A stretch of DNA of 64,000 bases from an uncultured Aquimarina sp. (GCA_947501475.1 CANMWA010000002.1:248001-312000), one strand, 5' to 3'. Counted from the stretch's first letter, positions 45,713 through 54,545 are shown. Numbers and translations are program-made. Notes: generated by a model from the sequence alone, not told the origin.

Positions 45713-45902
45713 AATAAAAATAGAAAGAGCTATTCATGACCTTACACAGGCTGATCTAGCAGAAAAAATTGGTGTAAGTAGACAGACTATTAACGCGATG
45801 GAGAAAAATAAATACGTTCCTTCAACGCTATTAGCATTAAAGATAGCGCGATTATTCAAAAAGCCAGTTGAAGATATCTTTATCCTAGAAGATGAAGATT
45901 GA
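45702..45902 (+). CDS. Small XRE-type helix-turn-helix regulator
   Basis: A 66-residue protein that is nearly all one HTH domain. TQADLAEKIGVSRQTINAMEKNKYVPST (about residues 14-41) contains the recognition helix, and KPVEDIFIL closes the fold. It is of the short family that represses its own operon with a membrane protein. Three TTTACATTT-type sites before the operon are the probable targets. A perfect terminator follows at 45910-45942. Confidence 0.92.
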   Translation: MKNKIKIERAIHDLTQADLAEKIGVSRQTINAMEKNKYVPSTLLALKIARLFKKPVEDIFILEDED

Positions 45903-45909
45903 AGAAACA

Positions 45910-45942
45910 AAAAAGCGTTCCGTTATGTACGGAACGCTTTTT
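45910..45942. terminator. Bidirectional terminator
   Basis: AAAAAGCGTTCCGT, TATGT, then ACGGAACGCTTTTT: a 14-bp perfect stem with a 5-base loop, flanked by A and T runs. It separates the XRE unit (plus) from the DUF2911 gene (minus). Confidence 0.92.
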
Positions 45943-45972
45943 CAAATAATTTGTGTGTGTGAAAAAGAGTGA

Positions 45973-46815
45973 CTATTTTGCTCCCCACTCTGCAAGGGAG
46001 TCTTTATTTAATTTTACATAATCAGCATTTTCTGCCTTTTGTGCTAATTCTAACGAAGTTTTGGCCGCTTTTATTGCACCAGCTTTATCTCCAGATCCAG
46101 CATAAATTAAAGATTGTTGTCTGTGATACCAGAAAGCAGGCTCCTTACGAGAAGAAATTGCTTTATCGATATGCTCCTTAGCCTTAGCAAAGTCTTTTGA
46201 ATCTTTAAAAAATACTGCAGCTTGATAATGATCATTTGCAGACGGACCAGCCATAGTTTTCTCAATACTAGCTAAAGCTATTTTCTTAGAAGGAACTTCA
46301 ATCTTTACTGATACCTCTTTATTAGACCATATAATGTTCAATTTAGCAGAATCCATTGTAAAATCGCTAAACATAACCGTAAATGTTTCTACATTAAATG
46401 GAATATCAGCTACTTTTACAGTCGTTGTAGCAGCTTCTTTTGTATCATCCCATTTTTTTGGGGTTCCCCAATTGCTAGCATCGCTATAAAAAATTACTTC
46501 CCAATTCTCTTTTCCTGGTTTAGTGAAAATTGCATAAGTACCTTTTTTAAGTTCCTTACCATCAACTTTTACATCATCACCAAAAGTAATTTGGGTATTT
46601 TTATTAGCACCTGTTCTCCAAAGTTTGTCATAAGGTACTAAATCTCCAAAAATAGTTCTTCCTCTCATACTTGGACGAGAATATTCAACAGCAACATCTG
46701 TTAATCCAATAACCTGTTCGATTTTAGATGTCGGACTAGGTTGAGGTGTTTTTACCTGAGCTTCAACCCCTAAAGATAATAAAGCAACAGAAAGAAATAA
46801 GACAATCTTTTTCAT
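45973..46815 (-). CDS. Secreted DUF2911 protein
   Basis: A 280-residue protein with signal peptide KIVLFLSVALLSLGVEAQ. The DUF2911 region includes VEYSRPSMRGRTIFGDLVP, LWRTGANKNTQITFGDDV and LKKGTYAIFTKPG. C-terminal helices (about residues 195-275, with DHYQAAVFFKDSKDFAKAKEHIDKA) look like TPR repeats. Common in Bacteroidetes, usually periplasmic or surface; function unknown to me. It is divergent from the aquaporin gene across 118 bases; a TATTTTCG box lies at 46852-46859 on its own strand. Confidence 0.85.
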   Translation of the reverse strand: MKKIVLFLSVALLSLGVEAQVKTPQPSPTSKIEQVIGLTDVAVEYSRPSMRGRTIFGDLVPYDKLWRTGANKNTQITFGDDVKVDGKELKKGTYAIFTKPGKENWEVIFYSDASNWGTPKKWDDTKEAATTTVKVADIPFNVETFTVMFSDFTMDSAKLNIIWSNKEVSVKIEVPSKKIALASIEKTMAGPSANDHYQAAVFFKDSKDFAKAKEHIDKAISSRKEPAFWYHRQQSLIYAGSGDKAGAIKAAKTSLELAQKAENADYVKLNKDSLAEWGAK

Positions 46816-46909
46816 TGTGTTTAGTTTAGTTTGTTTTGTGATTACTGATAACGAAAATAAGGATTACACACACATTAAAAAGTTAACAAAAGCTTAAATT
46901 AAGGAATAG

Positions 46910-46917
46910 TATATTTG
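46910..46917 (+). promoter_or_regulatory. -7 element of the aquaporin gene
   Basis: TATATTTG, a full TAnnTTTG match, 16 bases before the ATG at 46934. No clear -33 TTG. Confidence 0.55.
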
Positions 46918-46933
46918 CCAATATTTAATAACA

Positions 46934-47596
46934 ATGATGCGGAAATATTTTTCAGAATGTATAGGTACCTTTAGCTTAGTATTTTGTGGCACTGGAGCCA
47001 TGACTATTAATGAAATTACAGGAGGAGATGTTACACATGTAGGTATTGCTATCACTTGGGGACTTATAGTAATGGCTATGATCTATGCTTTTGGAGAAAT
47101 ATCAGGGGCACATTTTAATCCTGCTGTTACGATTGCTTTTGCTTACGCAAAAAAATTTAAGTGGAAAGAAGTTCCTAAATATATTATAGCGCAATGTATA
47201 GGCGCCATATTTGCTAGTAGCCTATTACTTTTTTTATTTCCAGATAGTGAATATTTAGGAGGAACAATACCAAATATAGATAGTATGAGGGCATTTATAT
47301 TAGAATTGCTACTCACCTATTTCCTTATGGTTGTTATTATTAATGTTTCAACAGGGTCAAAAGAAACGGGTACTATGGCCGGAATAGCAATAGGTGGCGT
47401 GGTATTGTTAGAAGCGATGTTTGCAGGGCCTATTACTAAAGCATCAATGAATCCAGCAAGATCTCTCGGTCCTGCCCTTCTTTCTGGTCACTGGGAATAC
47501 CAATGGTTGTATTTTATTGCTCCGGTTGTTGGGGCTCTATTAGCTGTTGCAACATGCAGGCTAGTAAAACCTGATGATTGTTGCGACGATTGTTAA
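46934..47596 (+). CDS. Aquaporin (MIP family)
   Basis: The 220-residue protein has six membrane segments and the two NPA motifs of water channels: GAHFNPAVTIAFAYAK near residue 62 and SMNPARSLGPALLSG near 175. This pattern, with a normal AqpZ-like length, predicts a water or small-solute channel in the inner membrane. The C-terminus ends in a Cys/Asp-rich tail (PDDCCDDC), an unusual extension. Start could be the first or the second Met. Confidence 0.92.
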   Translation: MMRKYFSECIGTFSLVFCGTGAMTINEITGGDVTHVGIAITWGLIVMAMIYAFGEISGAHFNPAVTIAFAYAKKFKWKEVPKYIIAQCIGAIFASSLLLFLFPDSEYLGGTIPNIDSMRAFILELLLTYFLMVVIINVSTGSKETGTMAGIAIGGVVLLEAMFAGPITKASMNPARSLGPALLSGHWEYQWLYFIAPVVGALLAVATCRLVKPDDCCDDC

Positions 47597-47687
47597 CCTA
47601 GTGTATTTCATCTATTATCTACTAAATACTTATTAAATTAATTCCATTTAACATATATTTATCATGCAATAATGAATGGAGCTATAA

Positions 47688-48044
47688 ATGAGTATAAATT
47701 GTGAAAAATTTTATGATGTAGAGTTTTATGATTCCTTTGTAATAGTTACTATTTATAAAGATGTATTTCTTACATTAGAAAAAGCCAATATCGTAAGAGA
47801 AGAAATTAGAACGCATTACAAATCTAAAGATTTTGTAATGATCTCTAATAGAAAATTCAAACATGTGGTTGCTGATCAAGTATTTTCTAAAGGTCTACCG
47901 CCTAACATGAAAGGCCTAGCTATAGTCTCTAAAGAAAAAACAGAACGCGACAAAGCACAAATACAACAAAGGCTATTTGATAAATCCTTTGCATTTTTTG
48001 ATAATCTTGAAGATGCTAAATCTTGGGCTGAAAATTATTTCTAG
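47688..48044 (+). CDS. Hypothetical protein, STAS-like
   Basis: A 118-residue protein with alternating strands and helices (DSFVIVTIYKDVFLTLEKANIVREEI, then DFVMISNRKFKHVV, then DNLEDAKSWAENYF at the end). The layout is like STAS/SpoIIAA or DUF-type proteins common in Flavobacteria. No catalytic motif. It stands alone between the aquaporin and the photolyase run, 91 bases after the former. Fold call is tentative. Confidence 0.6.
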   Translation: MSINCEKFYDVEFYDSFVIVTIYKDVFLTLEKANIVREEIRTHYKSKDFVMISNRKFKHVVADQVFSKGLPPNMKGLAIVSKEKTERDKAQIQQRLFDKSFAFFDNLEDAKSWAENYF

Positions 48045-48057
48045 AGCTAAAATTATT

Positions 48058-48108
48058 TTTTGTTTAACATTTTACACTAAAAAGTTAAACAAAATGATTG
48101 TATTTTTA
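48058..48108 (+). promoter_or_regulatory. Dyad and promoter of the photolyase operon
   Basis: TTTTGTTTAAC (48058-48068) and its exact reverse complement GTTAAACAAAA (48084-48094) form an 11-bp inverted repeat with a 15-base spacer. TATTTTTA (48101-48108), a -7-like box, follows 6 bases later and the ATG is at 48127. This placement suits an activator or MerR-type regulator. No such regulator gene is in the window. Confidence 0.65.
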
Positions 48109-48126
48109 CTTCAAAGCTATTGAAGT

Positions 48127-48621
48127 ATGAAAATATACACCCTAAAAGCAAAACAAAACTTACCTATATCTATAGAAAAAGCATGGGAATTCCTTTCTAA
48201 CCCAAAAAACTTAAAGACCATAACTCCTGATTATATGGGTTTTGAAATTTTATCTGGAGCAGATCGAAAAATGTATCCAGGTCAAATCATACAATATGTC
48301 GTTACCCCTGTAGCAGGTATTAAAAATAAATGGGTGACAGAGATAACTCATGTTGCTCACAAACAATACTTTGTTGATGAGCAGCGATTTGGGCCCTATT
48401 CCTTGTGGCATCATAAACATTTTTTAAAAGAAATACCAGGCGGAGTAGAAATGGAAGATATTATTGATTACAAAATACCTTTCGGAATACTAGGTCAAAT
48501 TATCCATCCAATTCTAGTCAAACCAAAACTAAAAGAAATATTTCAGTATCGAGAAAAGAAACTAATTGAGTTATTTGGTAACTTCGAGATCAGTTCTGGT
48601 AACACAATTCAATTTGTTTAA
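48127..48621 (+). CDS. SRPBCC family protein
   Basis: A 164-residue helix-grip (START-like) protein. Its N-terminus LKAKQNLPISIEKAWEFLSNPKNLKTITPDYMGFE is the classic first strand and helix. RFGPYSLWHHKHFLKEIPGGVEMEDIIDYKIPFG follows near 98. Such proteins bind small hydrophobic ligands. In many bacteria this type sits with SDR and photolyase genes in light-linked operons, as here. The following SDR gene is 11 bases away. Confidence 0.85.
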   Translation: MKIYTLKAKQNLPISIEKAWEFLSNPKNLKTITPDYMGFEILSGADRKMYPGQIIQYVVTPVAGIKNKWVTEITHVAHKQYFVDEQRFGPYSLWHHKHFLKEIPGGVEMEDIIDYKIPFGILGQIIHPILVKPKLKEIFQYREKKLIELFGNFEISSGNTIQFV

Positions 48622-48632
48622 TCAATATACGC

Positions 48633-49331
48633 ATGAGAAAAAATATTTTACTTATTGGGGGAAGTCACGGGATAGGATTTGAAATTGCTTTAAAACTTTA
48701 TCGTGATCATAATATCTTTATTGCCTCAAGAACTTCAGAAAACCTTGGTAATTTAGAAGTAACTCATATTCCTTATGACGCATCAAAAGATGAAATTGAT
48801 ACCTCTACAGTTCCTGAAACAATAGATGGGTTTGTATATTGCCCTGGTAGTATCAATCTGAAACCATTTAAAATACTTACCCCAAAAGCTTTTGAAGATG
48901 ATATGCAGATTAATTTTATGTTTTTGGTTAAAATCATACATAGCTTACTTCCAAAATTTAAAAATTCAGATCAAGCAAGTCTTGTCTTCTTTAGTACTGT
49001 TGCAGTAAAAATAGGAATGCCTTTTCATACTAGCATTGCAGCTGCAAAAGGAGCTATTGAAGGTTTTGCTAAGGCATTGGCTGCAGAATATGCTCCACAA
49101 TTTAGAGTAAATGTCATAGCTCCTTCTTTAACAGATACTCCTCTAGCGGGTAGATTACTAGAAAACGATAAAAAGAAAGAACTTATGAATAATCGCCACC
49201 CGATGAAACGTGTAGGACAAGCTGAAGATATTGCGAACATAGCAAAGTTTTTATTAAGTGATGAAAGTAGTTGGATAACTGGCCAAGTGATTGGTGTTGA
49301 TGGAGGTATGTCTACTTTAAATGTAAACTAG
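48633..49331 (+). CDS. SDR family oxidoreductase
   Basis: A 232-residue short-chain dehydrogenase with the nucleotide motif GGSHGIGFEIAL at about residues 8-19 and an N-terminal LLIGG. Catalytic residues are less standard: Ser at FFSTVAVKIG near 120, and the usual Tyr of YxxxK is replaced, since HTSIAAAKGA has Ile/Ala before Lys. A missing Tyr would suggest a changed or lost activity. It is tightly linked to the photolyase gene (2-base gap). Confidence 0.85.
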   Translation: MRKNILLIGGSHGIGFEIALKLYRDHNIFIASRTSENLGNLEVTHIPYDASKDEIDTSTVPETIDGFVYCPGSINLKPFKILTPKAFEDDMQINFMFLVKIIHSLLPKFKNSDQASLVFFSTVAVKIGMPFHTSIAAAKGAIEGFAKALAAEYAPQFRVNVIAPSLTDTPLAGRLLENDKKKELMNNRHPMKRVGQAEDIANIAKFLLSDESSWITGQVIGVDGGMSTLNVN

Positions 49332-49333
49332 AA

Positions 49334-50641
49334 ATGAAACATAAAATTTCTATTTTCTGGTTTAGAAGAGACCTTAGATTAGATGATAATATAGGATTAT
49401 ACAATGCCCTAAAAGGAGAATATCCTGTAGTTCCTATTTTTATTTTTGATAAAAATATAATAGATGATTTACCAAAAAATGATGCCAGAGTTACATTTAT
49501 TTTTGAAACGTTACAAAAGATAAGACAAGAGCTTCAGGAAAAGCACAATAGTTCTATCGCTCTATTTTATGGATCTCCAAAAATTATATTCAAAACATTA
49601 ATCTCTGAATTTGACATACAAAATGTATACATCAATCATGATTATGAGCCCTATGCAATAAAACGCGATGCTAGAATTAAAGAGTTTTTGGCAGGTTTAA
49701 ATGTTCCTTTTCAAACATATAAAGACCAAGTTATTTTTGAAAAAGGAGAAATTCTGAAAAGCGATGGCAATCCATATATTGTTTATACGCCTTATAAAAA
49801 TAAATGGAAAGAGCTATTTGATATCAGAAAGTTAAAAATTTTTACTTCTGAAAAACTTTTAGACAATACAATAAAAAAAATAAACTTACCAACAGTCTCT
49901 CTTTCAGAAATGGGGTTTACAAAATCTCATATTAAAACACCCGAGTATAATGCTTCTTCTAGTGTAATTCAAAACTATGAAGACACTCGCAATTTTCCTG
50001 CAATAGATAATGGTACCTCAAGACTAGGGCCTCATCTTCGTTTTGGAACTGTCGGCATACGATCAATAATAAAAAAAGCCATTGCCGAAGAAAATGAAAT
50101 ATTTTGGTCAGAATTAATATGGCGTGAGTTTTTTATGCAAATACTATGGCATTATCCCCATACTACAACCAAATCTTTTAAACCAAAATATGATCGGATT
50201 GAATGGAGGAACAATGAACAGGAGTTCGAACAATGGAAAAAAGGTGAAACTGGATATCCGATGGTAGATGCAGGTATGCGTCAATTAAATCAAACTGGAT
50301 ATATGCACAATAGAGTTCGTATGGTAGTCGCAAGTTTCTTATGTAAGCACTTGTTAATCGACTGGCGTTGGGGTGAAGCTTACTTTGCCGAAAAACTACT
50401 TGATTATGATATGTCTGCTAATATCGGAAACTGGCAATGGGCTTCTGGGTCGGGAGTTGATGCAGCTCCATATTTTAGAATATTTAATCCCACTACACAA
50501 ATCACAAAATTTGATAAGCAATTAGAGTATATAAATACATGGGTTCTTGATCTAAACGAGCTAACATATCCTGTACCGATTGTAGAACACAAATTGGCAA
50601 GAGAACGCTGTCTTAGCATTTATAAAAAAGCACTTGATTAA
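49334..50641 (+). CDS. phr: Deoxyribodipyrimidine photolyase
   Basis: The 435-residue protein has the N-terminal antenna domain (FWFRRDLRLDDNIGLYNAL). The C-terminal FAD domain has SRLGPHLRFGTV near 235, FWSELIWREFFMQI near 256 and the end block DYDMSANIGNWQWASGSGVDAAPYFRIFNP near 354. That block is typical of class I CPD photolyases. It repairs UV dimers with blue light. Cryptochrome cannot be excluded, but the FAD-site residues favour photolyase. It is the last gene of the operon. Confidence 0.95.
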   Translation: MKHKISIFWFRRDLRLDDNIGLYNALKGEYPVVPIFIFDKNIIDDLPKNDARVTFIFETLQKIRQELQEKHNSSIALFYGSPKIIFKTLISEFDIQNVYINHDYEPYAIKRDARIKEFLAGLNVPFQTYKDQVIFEKGEILKSDGNPYIVYTPYKNKWKELFDIRKLKIFTSEKLLDNTIKKINLPTVSLSEMGFTKSHIKTPEYNASSSVIQNYEDTRNFPAIDNGTSRLGPHLRFGTVGIRSIIKKAIAEENEIFWSELIWREFFMQILWHYPHTTTKSFKPKYDRIEWRNNEQEFEQWKKGETGYPMVDAGMRQLNQTGYMHNRVRMVVASFLCKHLLIDWRWGEAYFAEKLLDYDMSANIGNWQWASGSGVDAAPYFRIFNPTTQITKFDKQLEYINTWVLDLNELTYPVPIVEHKLARERCLSIYKKALD

Positions 50642-50732
50642 CAACAAATTATAACATTTTTTTTAAGTTTTAAATTCAAGTTTTTTGTAATTTATAAGAC
50701 AAAATATCTAGTAATCAATAAACTATAACCCA

Positions 50733-51095
50733 ATGAAAACACAGCAAATCGCAAACCGTTTAGTAGAACTTTGCCGAATAGGCGAGAATATGCAAGCCAT
50801 AAATGAATTGTACGATCAAAATATTGTGAGCAAAGAAATGCCCGGAGTTCCAAACGCTATAACTTCTGGAAAGGAAGCAGTTACCAAAAAAAGTGAAGAT
50901 TGGTATGCCACTGTTGAAGAATTTCATGGAGGAGAAATTTCAGACCCTCAAGTAGCAGAAAATCATTTTAGTTGCACCATGAAAATGGATTGCACTTTTA
51001 AAGGTCAAGGTCGCATGCAAATTGAAGAATTAGCCGTATATCAAGTAAATGATGGTAAAATTACAGAAGAACAGTTTTTCTACTCTATGCCATGA
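50733..51095 (+). CDS. SnoaL-like (NTF2-fold) protein
   Basis: A 120-residue protein with the cone-shaped SnoaL/NTF2 pattern: RLVELCRIGENMQAINELYDQNIVSKEMPG, then VTKKSEDWYATVEEFHGGEI and the end block ELAVYQVNDGKITEEQFFYSMP. These proteins often bind small ligands or act as isomerases, but no catalytic pair is assigned. It is monocistronic, with a perfect terminator 21 bases after the stop. Confidence 0.82.
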   Translation: MKTQQIANRLVELCRIGENMQAINELYDQNIVSKEMPGVPNAITSGKEAVTKKSEDWYATVEEFHGGEISDPQVAENHFSCTMKMDCTFKGQGRMQIEELAVYQVNDGKITEEQFFYSMP

Positions 51096-51116
51096 TAAAA
51101 TACTCTATTATTAAAA

Positions 51117-51154
51117 AGAAACCCCTATTCTTTATATAAAGAATAGGGGTTTCT
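51117..51154. terminator. Perfect palindromic bidirectional terminator
   Basis: A 38-base perfect palindrome (19+19) with core ACCCCTATTC and T-rich ends. It lies between the convergent SnoaL-like (plus) and outer-membrane protein (minus) genes. Confidence 0.9.
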
Positions 51155-51171
51155 CATATAAAATATCGTTG

Positions 51172-51804
51172 TTAAAACTTAATTCCTGTAGAAACCTGTA
51201 AAGCCGAATTTTGAAAAGTAATAGATGTATCTTCCCCAAAAGGAGAGACCTCATATATGTTAGTAACTCCCCAGTTGTAGCGTACTTGAAAAAATGCTCC
51301 TATAGGAAATTGATACCCAAATCCAAAATTAACTGCTACATCAACGTCAGATATAAATTCTCCATAATCAACATTTGAGGTTTCAGTCACACCACTATCA
51401 AGAACATTTTTACGCTGTAGAGTAGCTGATGTTAAATACCCTATTTGCGGTCCAACTTCAACACTTAATCCAGGAACAACATAAAATGGATAGTATTTTA
51501 GCATTATTGGAAGATAAACATAATCTATTTTCAAGATTTCATCTTCAAAGTTTGGTTCGATACTCCCCGTACTAAACCCTTGAAAAGAGTATAATAACTC
51601 AGGTTGTAATCCTAGATATTCATTAATTGGGATTTCGGCTGCTAACCCGATATGAATACTTACTCTTGAATCAATTCCTTGATCCTCTAAATGAGTAGCA
51701 TTTAATCCGAATTTGAGTCCGATTTCAAAATCCTGTACCTGAGCAGTAACATTTGGGCATAGAAGCACAAAAAACAAAGCAATAAAAAACAGCTTTTTAA
51801 TCAT
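51172..51804 (-). CDS. Outer-membrane beta-barrel protein (PorT/porin-like family)
   Basis: A 210-residue protein with signal peptide IKKLFFIALFFVLLCPNVTAQ and alternating aromatic strands. FEIGLKFGLNATHL, YLGLQPELLYSFQGF, VEVGPQIGYLTSA, VNFGFGYQFPIG and a closing strand LQVSTGIKF suggest an eight-strand barrel. Such PorT-like/OMP_b-brl proteins are frequent in Bacteroidetes outer membranes. No ligand can be named. Confidence 0.88.
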   Translation of the reverse strand: MIKKLFFIALFFVLLCPNVTAQVQDFEIGLKFGLNATHLEDQGIDSRVSIHIGLAAEIPINEYLGLQPELLYSFQGFSTGSIEPNFEDEILKIDYVYLPIMLKYYPFYVVPGLSVEVGPQIGYLTSATLQRKNVLDSGVTETSNVDYGEFISDVDVAVNFGFGYQFPIGAFFQVRYNWGVTNIYEVSPFGEDTSITFQNSALQVSTGIKF

Positions 51805-51953
51805 AGTTTTAAAATTTGGAGCATTACTATTTAAAGCTAATATTCTTATTTTTTCTTAAAAAAATACAGTAAAAAAAAGAAAATTACAATCCCAAAAGTA
51901 AACAACGCTATCCAGAAATAAAAAAAAAACTAACTATACTAGTAATAAATCCT

Positions 51954-52838
51954 TTATATATCTAACAAACTTTCAATTTGTTGTAGTGCTGGGTTTCGAT
52001 TATTTTCTTTCCAAATTACAGATAAAATAGCTTTTTGAGAAATCTTTGGTATCTCTAAAAACTTAACTCCCAAATCAAAACCATATTGTAAAGATGTAGG
52101 CACAATAGCTACTCCTAATCCACTTTCTACTAACTTATAAATTGTTTGAGCATGAACCGATTTATGAGAAACTTTAGGAGTAAAACCTTTATCCTCACAG
52201 ATACTTATGATTTTATCATAATACAAAGAGCTATAATTTGAAGAAAATAGAATAAAGTTTTCTTCAGACACTTGTTTTATAGTTTTAAAAGTCTTCGTAG
52301 TTAACTCATGATTTTTTGGGAGAACCAAAGAAAAAGTATCTTTAAATACTGTCTTTATTTTCATTCCTTTAGGCACACTATGAAGTCTCACAAACCCTAA
52401 GTCTAATTGATCTTTCTCAATTGCTTCTACTTGATCATAGTTAGACATTTCTTCGAGGCTAAATTGAATCTTAGGAAATTTTTTATTTGATTTCACTAAT
52501 AATTCTGGGATAACTGTTTGCATGGCAGAGCCAAGAAAACCAATACGCACCTCTCCTTGGCTTCCTAAATCAATCAGACGAGTTTGTTTTATAGTAAAAT
52601 CAATATGATTAAGAACATAATCTAATTCATTTTTAAGATAATTCCCCGCAAGGGTTAAGCTTACATTTCTTTTATCTCTAATAAACAGTTTTGCTCCTAT
52701 AATTTCTTCCATTTGTTTGATTTGTCGACTTAACCCAGGTTGAGAAATAAATAATCGATCAGCAGCTTTTCTAAAATGTAATTCTTCGGCAACAGCCAAA
52801 AAATAACTAAAATGTCTCAGTTCTAATTGATAACCCAT
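51954..52838 (-). CDS. LysR-type regulator divergent from hut genes
   Basis: A 294-residue LysR-family regulator with an N-terminal winged HTH (LRHFSYFLAVAEELHFRKAADRLFISQPGLSRQIKQME) and a C-terminal effector-binding domain of normal length. It is divergently placed 82 bases from hutH, the typical position for a LysR activator of a catabolic operon. The effector is likely histidine or urocanate, by context. It would be unusual, since known Hut regulators are HutC or HutP types. Confidence 0.9.
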   Translation of the reverse strand: MGYQLELRHFSYFLAVAEELHFRKAADRLFISQPGLSRQIKQMEEIIGAKLFIRDKRNVSLTLAGNYLKNELDYVLNHIDFTIKQTRLIDLGSQGEVRIGFLGSAMQTVIPELLVKSNKKFPKIQFSLEEMSNYDQVEAIEKDQLDLGFVRLHSVPKGMKIKTVFKDTFSLVLPKNHELTTKTFKTIKQVSEENFILFSSNYSSLYYDKIISICEDKGFTPKVSHKSVHAQTIYKLVESGLGVAIVPTSLQYGFDLGVKFLEIPKISQKAILSVIWKENNRNPALQQIESLLDI

Positions 52839-52889
52839 AGTTATTAATTAATGATTAAATAGGTATTTCTAATTATTAAAAGTAAACAT

Positions 52890-52897
52890 TAATTTAG
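52890..52897 (+). promoter_or_regulatory. Possible -7 element of hutH
   Basis: TAATTTAG, near TAnnTTTG, 23 bases before the ATG at 52921. The 82-base divergent gap also carries an AT-rich palindromic stretch ATTAATTAAT (about 52843-52852) near the LysR start, a possible LysR site (T-N11-A). Confidence 0.4.
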
Positions 52898-52920
52898 TAC
52901 AATCAATTATAAAATCAACA

Positions 52921-54501
52921 ATGGCAACTATATCAGATCATTTTTTATACGGAGAACAGCACTTAACTGCCGGTATTGCATTAAAAATTGCACGGAGAGA
53001 AAAAAAAGGAGTCATTGCACAATCCACTCGAGAAAAAATTAAAAAAAGTCAACAAGTTGTAGAGAATATCGTTACAAAAGGTCATCCAGTATATGGAATA
53101 AATACAGGGTTTGGGCCTCTTTGTACAACTAAAATATCCAAAGACGAGACCAAAATTCTTCAGAACAATATTTTACAAAGTCATAGTGTAGGTGTGGGAG
53201 AATCTATAGATAAAGAAACTGCTAAGCTTATGATGATATTAAAACTACAATCATTAGCAAAAGGGTATTCTGGTATAGCAGAAACCACCCTTGATAGAAT
53301 CTTATGGCATATCGACAATAACGCTATTCCAATTGTACCTAGTCAGGGCTCTGTAGGAGCATCAGGGGATTTAGCTCCTCTCTCCCATCTTTTCTTACCA
53401 CTAATAGGTTTGGGTAAAGTTATATATGAAGAAAAAATAATTACTACCAAAGAGTTATTTGATCAAACTGGTTTAAAATCACTCCACCTAGGACCAAAAG
53501 AAGGACTTGCTTTAATTAATGGTACACAATTTATTGCAGCACATGCTGTAAAAATAATAGAGAAATTTCATAAATGTCTTTCACATGCTGATATTATCGG
53601 TGCCATGATGATCGAGGGGTTACAAGGTTCTGTAAAGCCATTCTATAAAGAATTACATCAACTTCGGCCGTTCAAAGGCAATATACATGTAGCCTCAAGA
53701 ATAAAATCCTTATTAAAAGGATCAGAAATCATGGAGGATCATACAGACTGCGATCGAGTACAAGATCCTTATTCTTTACGATGCATGCCACAAGTTCATG
53801 GTGCTTCAAGGAATGCTTGGTTGCATTTAAAAGAATTGCTTGAAATAGAACTAAATTCGGTTACAGACAACCCAATTATTATCAATGAAGAGTTGACTAT
53901 TAGTGGAGGTAGTTTTCATGGGCAACCACTCGCCATGGCTATCGATTATGTATGTTTAGCAGCTTCTGAACTTGGTAATATATCAGATCGAAGAATTTAC
54001 CTGGCATTAGAAGGCAACTCCCCCGGAGTACCCAAATTATTAATGGAAGATACAGGAATTAATTCTGGGTATATGATTCTACAATACACTACCGCCGCAT
54101 TAGCAAGCGAAAATAAAGGGCTTTGTTTTCCTTCTAGCGCAGATAGTATCCCAACTTCTCTAGGCCAAGAAGACCATGTAAGCATGGGATCTATTGGAGG
54201 TAGAAAGGCTATAAGAGTATTAGAGAATATCGAAAAAATACTAGCCATAGAACTCCTAACAGCTGCTCAGGCATTTGAATTTAGAAAGCCTCTTAAATCT
54301 GGAGTCATCCTTGACGAAATTCATAAAGAAGTTAGAACTAAAGTATCTTTTGCAAAAAAAGATAGAGTATTTGCTGATGATATCGAAAAAGGAATAGAAA
54401 TGATCAAAAATGGCACAATAATTAATATTGCCGACAAAGTTTCTGACAGAGAAAAAGTGTCTTTAAAAACAATGTTTTCTGATGAATTTGATGTATATTA
54501 A
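52921..54501 (+). CDS. hutH: Histidine ammonia-lyase
   Basis: The 526-residue protein has the Ala-Ser-Gly that forms the MIO cofactor in QGSVGASGDLAPLSHLFLP near residue 145. Tyr-x-x-Asn-Thr-Gly-Phe near 58 (VYGINTGFGPL) and the active-site QDPYSLRCMPQVHGASRN near 280 are also present. It splits ammonia from histidine to give urocanate, the first step of Hut. Length matches known HutH. It starts the operon. Confidence 0.95.
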   Translation: MATISDHFLYGEQHLTAGIALKIARREKKGVIAQSTREKIKKSQQVVENIVTKGHPVYGINTGFGPLCTTKISKDETKILQNNILQSHSVGVGESIDKETAKLMMILKLQSLAKGYSGIAETTLDRILWHIDNNAIPIVPSQGSVGASGDLAPLSHLFLPLIGLGKVIYEEKIITTKELFDQTGLKSLHLGPKEGLALINGTQFIAAHAVKIIEKFHKCLSHADIIGAMMIEGLQGSVKPFYKELHQLRPFKGNIHVASRIKSLLKGSEIMEDHTDCDRVQDPYSLRCMPQVHGASRNAWLHLKELLEIELNSVTDNPIIINEELTISGGSFHGQPLAMAIDYVCLAASELGNISDRRIYLALEGNSPGVPKLLMEDTGINSGYMILQYTTAALASENKGLCFPSSADSIPTSLGQEDHVSMGSIGGRKAIRVLENIEKILAIELLTAAQAFEFRKPLKSGVILDEIHKEVRTKVSFAKKDRVFADDIEKGIEMIKNGTIINIADKVSDREKVSLKTMFSDEFDVY

Positions 54502-54545
54502 TTTTGAAACACGAGTGGTCGGAAACAATTAAAAAGTAAAGCTTT

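Noticed and set aside
51838..51935. Minus-strand open frame reading like a membrane helix (WIALFTFGIVIFF, ending in Lys)
   Set aside because: It has no ATG, GTG or well-placed start after the in-frame stop, and the region is AT-rich; it may be a chance reading or an old remnant.
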